A stretch of 64,000 nt of DNA from Gonapodya prolifera JEL478 (lineage: Eukaryota > Monoblepharomycota > Monoblepharidomycetes > Monoblepharidales > Gonapodyaceae), in contig KQ965861.1 of assembly GCA_001574975.1 (NCBI GenBank), forward strand, positions 56,391 to 120,390, in the 5' to 3' direction. Positions 55,849 through 64,000 of this stretch are shown here, piece after piece. A model generated the notes under the pieces. That model saw only the letters and a list, made by a program, of their open reading frames with translations. It did no database searches and was not told the origin of the DNA. The translations under genes were made by a program, and so were the position numbers. Positions within the stretch are counted from its first letter, which is position 1. Every line of letters starts with the position of its first letter.

Positions 55849-56983
55849 TTAAGGTGCCGCCAAGCCAATAATTCCGCAAGCAAGACGTGCTCCGGAGTGT
55901 CCGACGGTCTTCGAATCAGTGAAGTTGCCCCTTCCAAGATCATCTTGGTCTGCGTGAATGATGATACCTCGTCCCACGACACTCAGGTGACCGAAGAGCT
56001 TGACGTGAGTATCTGTGAAGGTTGTTTTGATTGTCCCGTCAGCCTCTGCGAGCAGGTTGCCAAGATCGCCTTCGTGGCGGCTGTCGTCTTTGATGTCACC
56101 GTGCGTGACGTTGAATGGGTTCCAGTGCAGACCGAACGACGCGCAACCGTTGGACAAGTCACCATAAACGCTACGTTGCAGTCAGATGTCAGTAAACATG
56201 AAATAATTCAATATGATAAACTCAGAATTACGCACTGAATGTGGAACCCGTGAAGACCGGGCTTCAGTCCAGTCAAGTTCACGGCAATCGATGTCGGCTC
56301 GTCGACAGTCACTTGTGTGAACGTCACAGACCCTTTTACGGTGCTGTTTCCTGAAAGAATAGCAACAGCTTTCAATGATTTTGGCTGGGGGGCGGGTGCG
56401 TTGGAGTGGTCAAGTCTGCAAAGTTGCAAGCGTTAACAAACCATGCACTGGGCTTCCCATGCACTCTGAACTCTTACCGGATACTGAGTGGGGGTGACAT
56501 GAAAGTGACATCAGCCTTGTCGGAAGAGCTTTCTCCCACAAGCTGCCCACGGCAATCCAGGTCTGGGGGTGGGAACACCTCGTGTAAGTTTGCAAACAGA
56601 TGGGCCCGCGTCCATCACGGCCTCTCACCAGAGTAAAATCTGACAGTGGTGCTAGGTGTTATTTTGTACGACCGGAAAGCAATGGAGTGCTTGATACCGC
56701 TAAGTGGATGGACGTGTTACAAACATTCTCATAAGCGTGCCAAGCACGAGACCTCACAAGCAGCCCGTCGTTCCACCGGTCTCGCCATTTTGTCCCTCGA
56801 AGTTCGGATTCTCCCACAGGATGATTCCGGGTGTGTAGCCCAGAGTGGCGGTCTGCAAGACGCGACGCGCGATGAGAAAGGGTAAGTCGCACAAAAATGA
56901 TCCGGTCGGATGCACACCTGCGCGAAGACCGAGGCGATGATTGTCGCGAAAACGAGGATTGCGATTGAAGCTCTCGAAGACAT
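55849..56983 (-). CDS. Secreted Cu/Zn superoxide dismutase with N-terminal extension
   Basis: Converts superoxide to oxygen and hydrogen peroxide. ATG at 56983 begins a signal peptide ([16 protein letters not shown]). Exons with [18 protein letters not shown] and [18 protein letters not shown] precede the SOD domain and form an extension of unknown role; one join among them is not settled. SOD parts: [34 protein letters not shown] (second His completed by CA|C across an intron), [47 protein letters not shown] and [16 protein letters not shown]. All Cu/Zn ligand histidines and the catalytic arginine position are present. Confidence 0.85.
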
Positions 56984-57342
56984 TCTATCGTGTTGTGGAG
57001 ATGCGTGGAAAACAAGTTACTATATTGCGAAGGCCCAGACACCGCCATACCCCTTTGGCACCGCCCTACAGGTGAACCCGTTCCTCGATGCCTCCACATC
57101 TTCAAGTAGTTTGCTCACTCTGTTGTTTCTCATCGTTGCTCAGAGAAGAATCAACCTCACGCATTTTCCACAATCGCGATCGAGAAACAAACGGTCGGCC
57201 CTGTATCTGTCTGGCAGGACAACCCTCGCAAGCCAAACACCGCCACAACCCCACAACCCTTTCCCACAGAAATCTTTCTACCTCCCCGATCGTCTCCATC
57301 ATTAGGAAACCAAGTGTAAGCCGGAGAGGGACATGTTCCGAT
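56984..57342. other. SOD promoter and 3' flank of the CBM48 gene
   Basis: No recognisable gene; both neighbours are on the minus strand. Confidence 0.4.
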
Positions 57343-59397
57343 TCAAGTCCGTGTTTTAGCGAGTCTGTACATCAATATCTTCGTCATAGAAAACCGTCTA
57401 GAGCCCGACGATTTACACGAACTTGTTGGGGCCGTTCCGGAAACTTCGTGATCTTTCATTTTTTCAGAAGACGACAGGCTGTTCAGCGTCGCCGCACTGT
57501 CCGAAAGCTCATCCACCTGGGGCTGGTCTCGGTGCGGTTCAGGTTTCATTTGGAGTTGAATGTCGTCCGGGCACTTGCATGGCTTGATGTTCGCTCCTCC
57601 TTCATTTTCCGTTGGCGAACCTTCGTCCTTTGTAGCCTCGGAGAGAGACTTTTCATTTCCGGTGCCATCCTTGCACGGTACGGCACTCGTTATATCCCCA
57701 TCTGGTCGTGTATCCCGCGCGCCTTCTCCCAGCAGCTGCGTTTCAGCTCCTGGAGTCCCCCCGCCGCTTGTGTGTTGTGCCGCAGATTCCAAGCCGGGGA
57801 CCACGTCTCCAGATTGCCCTAGAGGCTTTCCCCCTTTGGAGACACCCTTCCTCTGCTTTCCCACCCTCCTCCCACCGGCCCATCGAGCCAACAACGCCGC
57901 AATCACGCCCCTTCGCCTCCTCTTAAACGGCTTCACAAACACCGGCGGCGACATCGGCACCGTCCCCGCGACGACGTAGTCGATGTTGGCTCTCTGCAGC
58001 AACGACTCCTGGCTAATATACGCCACGGGCGTAGGCGCAGTGAGGGACGGGCGCGAGAAGGCTCGGAACGCGGCGTCGTTGACAGGGTAGGTGACCATGG
58101 ACTTGGTTTCGACGGTGGTGTTGAGACTTGGACTGGTCGAGATGCGTGCAGGGGGAGGAGAGAGCTTGTGTTTAGTGTCCTCAGTGGGTCGTTTGTGATG
58201 CGGAATCTCCAGGTACGTTTTCCGGTGTTCCAACGGAGGGAGGTGTGTGGGTTTTGGTTGTTGTGTCCCCGACCCGCTTTCTGCAGCATCAGGTATGCTT
58301 TCCAAGAGCTCCTTCCTGTCCGAAAGTTGTTCTGCTATCCGCCCATCTTCTCCGCGCTTCCGACCCAAGGGTTCGGAGGACCCGCTCCTTCCGCGTGTTG
58401 CTGGAGATGGAGTCTTAGTGTGCTGCGGCAAGGAATAGTGAGGAAGTGTGGGCTCCCTGTTGTAAGGGGCCCAAGTTCTGACTCCCGGTGTTACGAAAAC
58501 ATTGTTTCGGTTGCCGAGAGCTGCAAGCAACTAATGTCAGAAGCGTTTGTGCATGATCTATGAAGCAGCACCTACGGTCGATACAGGATGGCGCAGAAGG
58601 ATCCAACATCCCTGTGGGAACGATGTTGATGACTGGCGCACGTGTTGACTGCCGAATACTGACTCACATTGGCCGCCTGTGATGTAATTGTACTAAAAAG
58701 AAGGACACGCGACTGTTGCAAAACGGTGTGACTCCCTCAAAAGCTCTGTACAACGATCATCACCTCAATCCGAGTTGCACTGGGCAGACGGACAGATTTG
58801 AAAAATATCGGGCCCCGATCGGCGTAGACCCTCTTGTGCATGGTAACAGACCGGCTCCAATTATCGAATGTGCCGGTTACGATGACTGAAGACGCGTCGA
58901 ACGGCGGCGCGAATATGAACGAGTGCTCAAATATCTCGGGTGGGGTCGGTGAAGGGAGAGCGTGAGATGCAGCCTCAGTGACATTATTGAAGCTCCCGAC
59001 GTCTGTATTTGGATTGCGTGTTGAAGGATCGGTCGTGTGCGTACAAGACACAGAAGGAATGTAATTCACCATTTTGGATCATCCTTTTTGTAGAGTCGAC
59101 GGTCCAGGTTCCGTCCACGATGTACTTGAACTACCGGCGGTTACAATGTGTCACCCCATGAGCTTGCTCTGCAAGGTTGCGCGCGGCGCAACAAGGCAAG
59201 TCCTGCCGACTCACTTCGATCCGTTCATTGCTCGGTACCGTGACAACCGCCGCAAAGAGCACTACCCCGCTCGGATCGAGCACTCTGTCCATCCTTACAG
59301 ACCGCTGCCACCGATCGAACGATCCGGTCACGATGACATCTGCGGGGAGTCCATATCCTCGGGGCTCGAAGGTGAACTCGTGGGTGGTCAAAGCCAT
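57343..59397 (-). CDS. Tandem AMPK-type CBM48 (E-set) protein with disordered tail
   Basis: ATG at 59397 (MALTTHEFTFEP). Domain 1: PADVIVTGSFDRWQRSVRMD, VTVPSNERIE, FKYIVDGTWTVD. A phase-1 join G|AC gives IQNDVGSFNNVTEA. Domain 2: HSFIFAPPFDASSVIVTGTF, DNWSRSVTMHK, RLPSATRIE then YNYITGGQ and, over two more introns (T|GG; donor gtaggt, C|CT), WMLDPSAPSCIDP and LGNRNNVFVTPG. Each domain so ends with the family 'D-x-x-GN/F-x-NNV' strand. The tail of about 380 residues is polar and disordered with a basic patch (FKRRRRGVIAALLARWAGGR). The layout resembles yeast Crp1/Mdg1, which has one N-terminal CBM48-like domain. It was assembled from separate reading frames, so read it as a model. Confidence 0.75.
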
Positions 59398-59932
59398 GGT
59401 GGAAGACGATTCGAATAGGAGATGGGCGGCAATCTGCCAGGTCTGCTGGTGCCTAGCAAGCTGCCGCCTGATGGAGCACAAATGGTTTTGAAGGAAAGTT
59501 AAAAGCGTTGTGAGTTGGTGACTTCGACTGATCTAACCCGCCTCAAAACCCCAAAGATGGAACTCGTGAATGGTTGAAAAAAAATCAATAGATCCATACA
59601 TTCACCCTGTGAATTTGTTTTGTTTGAGGGATGAGTAGACCCCGCCCAGAACTGTACTCGAAGAACGCGCTTCTTCCCACACCGATAAAGGCCCGTTCAA
59701 GATTTGACGAGTGTAGTAGTCCATAATCTCTTCATAATCAACAATATAACAAAGCAATGTTACAACACCCCCTTGCTTAACTTTACACTCTTACACGGTT
59801 ATCCACATTCGATGCGGGGTTGCCATTATTTGCGGAATCGGTTGCTGCAGTCATTCACCAACGTCCCTGTCCTTGATTCATGTCTCCACCACACCACACC
59901 AAATTCGACGTCCAGTGCCTCACGTCCATGCC
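59398..59932. other. Upstream region of the CBM48 gene and 3' flank of the next gene
   Basis: No gene recognised. Short AT-rich stretches (aaaaaaaatcaa at about 59578) fit a fungal promoter. Confidence 0.4.
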
Positions 59933-62900
59933 TCACTTCCGTCCACCCGACAAGTTCCCATTAGGCACGCTCACAGGTTCCCCACCCGCAGCAGCAGCAG
60001 CACCACCACCAGCGGCCCCAAACCCAAACCCAAATCCATCACTCTTCCTCGGCAGCCGACTGACGCCTCTGGGTCGCACGGGAGCGACGCCACTCACGAG
60101 TGTGACACCGCTTGCCGCCGATGTGGGCGACACTTCACCAGGGGAGCTCGGGTAAGTTGACTCGGCGGGTACGGGTACAGCCGAGACCACGATTGGCGCG
60201 GGTTGTTTTGACGGAGATGGCGGCGGCCGCGGGTGCGGCGCTGGTGGGGCAGGATTCGGGGGTGGGACGAGGGTGGCACCACCCAGCGACGAGCGAGCCG
60301 AGCCAGGGTGCGGTTCGGGCGGGGGGTCAGCGTTAGGGGGTGGCGTCGCGGGTTGAGCCGGGCGGGGGAGCGGGAGCGGGGAGGATGGTGCGTGTGAGGC
60401 GCGGGGAAGGTGCGGTCGTGCTGGCACCTGGGGTGGTAATGTGGGGGATGTGATGTTATCGGGCTCCCCTCTCGTGACGATCCGCCTCGCGACCGCCAGT
60501 TCGGCAAGCAGTTCTGCCAAGGATGTCGGTTCGGACGTGGACCCGGGAATATGCGGAATTGGCGGCGCGAGGGATGACGTGCTGGAGAGTACCGACAGCG
60601 ACGGGCTCAGCGGTGGACTGAACGGGGGCGGAGACGGCGAGGGGGAGCGATTTGCGTTGCTGCGTGTGTCGGTGGTAGGGAGGGGAGGGGAGTGGGGTTG
60701 GTTGGCGACCCCCCAGACAAACACCCTGTCGCCGGAACTCACCTCCTCCCCCACCGCCAGGTCCGATCACCTTGCTCGTCCTGATCGTCAAACATCGACC
60801 CGAGGCCCGTTCCCGTTCCCGCTCCCAATGCGCCGAGACCCTGCCCAATCGCGCCCAGTCCGACCGTGGCCAACCCAAGTCCCCCAAATCCAGCACCACC
60901 ACCTCCACCTCCAGCAAGTCCTAACGCGCCCAACCCAGCAAACCCACTCACCCCGACACCAGCACCACCTAATCGTCCTAACCTGCTCCTACCCCCGGCA
61001 CCATCCCCATCCTCGCCCTCGCCGTCACTCCCCTCCCCGCTCCCGACCATGCCCTCTGGGGGATCCTCGTCCATAACACTATCCCGCTCGGTGCCTGTGC
61101 CCGTGCCCAACGACGCCAACGACGCAGACCGTGGCCGTTGGGGAGGTGGGGCACGCGTGACGGGCGGCGCGAGGGAGAGGTACGCCGAAGGTGCGACGCT
61201 GACTGTGTGGATGGGTATGCCGGGTGCGGTATAGGCGGTACCGGCGGGGGGAACGGTACCCGGCGGGTGCAGCCCGAACGCGCGGGGGAGAGACGATGGA
61301 GGGGGGAGGCCCTGCCGTTGTTGTTGTGGCTGTGGCTGCGCGGGCGCGGGAGCGGAGAGCTGTGCTCGCGTTGGCGCCGCCAAACCGGTCCCGCCAGTAG
61401 CAGGAGGAGCAAGACCAGGAGCAGCACCAGCTCCAGGCGCAGGTGCAGGATTAGCTCCACCCGTAATCCACCCACCTCCGCCCTTCACCCACCCCACGGG
61501 CGACACGGGCGAGGGCGAGGTTCCCGGATGAGGGGCAACCCCTGGAACGGGCGGAGGTTTCACGGGCCGTGCTCCAGGCCGGGGGGCCAATCGCGGGGCG
61601 GCTTGCGGTGTTGGGTCCGGCGGTCCGGCGGCGCGGGGTGTCGTCGTCGTTGCACCGCCAGAGTTTGAACCGCCCCTCGGTGTTGTAGTCCCGCCTCCGG
61701 GCCCTCCACTCCCACCGGCGAAGGCAGGTGTCGGAGCAGCGGTGGTGCGCGCGACGGCAGGGCGGGACAGCGATCGGGCGCGGCGTGCGAGCGGGGTCGA
61801 TTTTGGCGGGCCTGTTGGCGCTGGTGCGGGTGCGGTTGCGGGAGGATTTGAGGCAGCCGCCCCGGAGTAGGTAGTGGCAGTGACAGATTTGGGTGTGGTA
61901 GTTATGCGCCCCGTCCTCCCACGCGCGGGCGTGCGTGATGATGCCGCTTGGGAGGACGTTGTGTCGTCCCAGGGTGGTGTCGTCGTTCCCGGGACCGAAC
62001 CTGAGCCTGACCCTTGCGCTGCGGCGGCAGGAGCAGGAGCGCGCCGCCACGCTGTCGTAGCGGAGGATGCGGCGGCGGAGGATGTGCGTGACCGGGACGT
62101 TGTTGGCTGTGCCGGTGCCGGTGCAGGGTCCGGTTGTGGAGGTGGGTCAGCCGCGGGAGCTGCAGGCGCGGGGGGGCGAGAAGACGCGCGGCGGGTTGGT
62201 TTGGGTTGTTTCGGCCCCGTTGCGGTGGGTAGAGGAGCGGGAACGGGAGGAAGTGGAGAGGGTGAGGAAAGAGACGGCGCCCAGTGGACGGATGGCGACG
62301 GAGAAACGACGGCGACAGGGGATGCGAGATGCGATAGGGTTTCGTGTGCGGTGGAGTGGGAGGGGGAGTGTGGCGGGTCGGTTTGTGCTGCGTACTCGGG
62401 AGGTGCGTACCGCGGGTCGATGTGTTCAGGCGCTGCATACCGTGGGTCGATATGATATGGAGGTGCGTACCGCGCGTCGAGGTGGTCCGGAGGTGAACAA
62501 CGCGGGTCGTAACCCACACTCCACCCCGAGTTGGGATGCTCTGCGGGTAGGGCCGAGTAGTGCGGGTCGGTTGTCATCTGGTGGCGGGCAAAGTCCGGGT
62601 GAGGCGACCACTGCGCATTGGCATGTGCGGGTGAGTGTGGGTTGTAGGCGGCGTAAGATGCGTCGGGAGTAGGGAAGGCGCGCGAACCGTCCACGTGCTG
62701 ATGCGAAGAGGAGTACTCGTGTGGGGGGAGTGCAGGTGCAGGCGTGGAGGGTTGTCCGATGGACCCCCCTCGCCATTTCTGATGCAGCGGCTGCTTATGC
62801 CCCTTCTGCGCCGTCTGCCTTGCCGTGCCCCACCTCCACCCCTTCACACGCCGCCACACCCACTCTGCGCCTCTTCCGCCTGCCTCGACAAGTGCCGCGA

Positions 62901-63372
62901 CGATGAGTGCGCCAAAGACCCGCTCTTCGGGGCTGAAGAGTGCCCAGCGCAGGGCGACGTAGGGCACGGCGAGGGATACGAATGCGATCCATGCCAGCCG
63001 CGCCGTAAATGCTAGCACGACCAGAAGAGGCGCCAGTGGCAGGGCCGGTGGGAGGAGTGATTGGGGTGAAATGTCACGGTCAACGATGCCGAACAGCCAG
63101 GGTTCTTTTCGCCGTCGTCTGGCCGGTGCCTGTGCCTGTGTCTGAGCCTGCACCTGCTTCTGCGCCTGTGCTGGTACGTGTGTCTGTAGCGCCCCTCGTG
63201 GAAGCCCCTGTCGCCCACCCCACGCGGTGTCAACTCCACCCCCGCCTCCATGCATCGGCTGCCCCATCGCCCCCCCGGTCCCCGCCTGTTCCACGCCGCC
63301 CCCCCTGAGCCATCCGCCCTCGGCCACCCACGCGTCTCTTCCCCCCGTCTGCTGCAAGTGTCTGTACTCCAT
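59933..63372 (-). CDS. Large Pro/Ala/Gly-rich membrane protein, unknown function
   Basis: ATG at 63372 (MEYRHLQQTGGRDAW). A Gly/Gln-rich leader (PAQAQKQVQAQTQAQ) precedes two to three membrane segments (LLPPALPLAPLLVVLAFTAR, WIAFVSLAVPYVALRWALF, VFGALIVAALVEAGG). The rest is low complexity: a Tyr/His/Pro-rich tract with a repeat of about 10 residues (HIDPRYAPPE, HIDPRYAAPE, HLDARYAPPY), Thr/Ala/Pro tracts, then a Gly-rich run. The two long frames overlap at about 60740; a 74-nt intron (60726-60799, gtcgat...gacag, phase 2) would join GLG to VFVWGVANQPHSPP and so put both into one protein. The C-terminal part has one helical stretch (SLAELLAELAVARRIVTRG). No family is recognised. Confidence 0.62.
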
Positions 63373-64000
63373 TGTCCCCCACTCTCCGATGCCTGCACAA
63401 CTCTCGCCCACCCGTTTCTCTCGCTTTCAGATCGATTCCACGATGCGATGTCTGCGCTCACTCGCTCGGGTGTGGGCTATGCGCCGTGGTTCGTGGATTG
63501 GCTGGTTGGTTGTATTGCACTCTTGCAGCTGGCCCCACAAGGTTCGTGGCAAATGCACTGTTCACCCAAGTCGATCCCCCTTCTCTTGCCTTCGATTTCT
63601 CTTTTCCCCTTCTTTTCCCGCGAGGTCATTTCGCAGCAGGCTGCTGCTCGCTTATCCTCTCTCCTGAGACACACCAGGGCGCACCATCCCTGCACGAAAA
63701 CGTCCCTCGCCTGACGTCACAACTGCAAACCCAACACCCACACACACACACCCTAACCCTCTGTGTGTTGTGAAACTGACATCCAAAATTGGCACAGACA
63801 CCACAATATCAAAAGCAGGAGTTCAGACAAATCCTCTGGCACCTGGCACCTGGCACCTGGCACCTGTTGTGCAACAATTCAATGAAACATCTTTGCAAGC
63901 TTTGATCTGTGAAAGTCTGCTATTTGTGTTGAAACAGACATCCAAATGCCAGCCACATTGGCATGCCACCGCAAAATGAAAAACAGGATTTAAGCAAAAG
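63373..64000. repeat. Promoter side of the membrane protein; short repeats at the window end
   Basis: Four near-perfect tandem units of tggcacc lie at about 63837-63865. Two related segments about 155 bp apart begin gaaactgacatccaaa (63772) and gaaacagacatccaaa (63928) and share caggagttcagacaa / caggatttaagcaaa. A short cacaca run sits at 63738-63750. No gene is assigned; an overlapping frame at 63427-63720 looks like chance. Confidence 0.5.

Noticed and set aside
61874-62672. Long plus-strand frames opposite the Pro/Ala-rich membrane protein
   Set aside because: Composition (Val/Gly/Arg) is what the reverse of a Pro/Ala/Thr-rich gene gives.
63744-63762. ccctaaccct next to a cacaca run, telomere-like
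   Set aside because: Only one to two units; a telomere or interstitial telomeric array would have many.

Overview
This is a eukaryotic, almost certainly fungal, window: dense genes on both strands broken by many short GT-AG introns (mostly about 45-110 nt, typically gtgagt/gtgcgt donors), plus fungal families (SLX9, NOP2, MSP1, NEM1, DUF2408, Dal5-type transporters). Two genes argue for an early-diverging zoosporic fungus (chytrid-like) rather than Dikarya: a presenilin and a CYRI/FAM49 Rac1-binding protein. This is inference from gene content; no species is named.

Layout. 0.8-3.5 kb: DUF2235 (Tle1-like) alpha/beta hydrolase, minus. 3.5-5.1 kb: diverged direct repeat. 5.2-7.9 kb: MFS transporter, minus. 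8-10 kb: essentially empty. 10.1-12.6 kb: presenilin, minus, divergent from MSP1 (12.7-15.7 kb, plus), whose long introns carry G-rich minisatellites. 16-17.7 kb: single-pass membrane protein with an RS-like tail. 18.5-20.7 kb: DUF2408-like coiled-coil protein. 21.1-23.1 kb: EB1/Bim1. 23.3-24.1 kb: possible membrane protein. 24.2-26.1 kb: FAD-linked oxidase. 26.2-27.1 kb: P-loop kinase.

27.2-38.8 kb is a rearranged block. It holds five copies (four complete, one truncated) of a small secreted cysteine-rich protein, called SSP here. Copies A and E lie in opposite arms of a roughly 2.7 kb inverted duplication; C and D form a head-to-head palindrome; B lacks its 5' end. A NEM1-type phosphatase sits between the arms. 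Arm 2 contains the native last exon of a Pro/Ser-rich gene (38.4-40.35 kb) and arm 1 a decayed copy of that gene's 3' end, so arm 2 looks ancestral. A single N at 35347, flanked by a repeated stretch of about 54 bp, marks an assembly join inside copy D.

40.5-50.8 kb is conserved housekeeping sequence: Aurora kinase, SLX9 divergent from NOP2 (two ribosome-biogenesis genes about 0.1 kb apart), CYRI, and a divergent pair of unknowns. 51-55.7 kb: multidomain PH-IQ-DH-PH Rho GEF. 55.8-57 kb: secreted Cu/Zn superoxide dismutase. 57.3-59.4 kb: protein with two AMPK-type glycogen-binding (CBM48) domains and a long disordered tail, assembled here from what look like three separate reading frames. 59.9-63.4 kb: large Pro/Ala-rich membrane protein. 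The last 230 bases carry short repeats.

Several genes fit cytoskeleton and membrane control (EB1, Aurora, Rho GEF, CYRI), but their adjacency shows no operon-like logic. The least explained item is the SSP palindromic family. Exon joins were worked out by eye from reading frames and GT-AG signals and have no transcript support.
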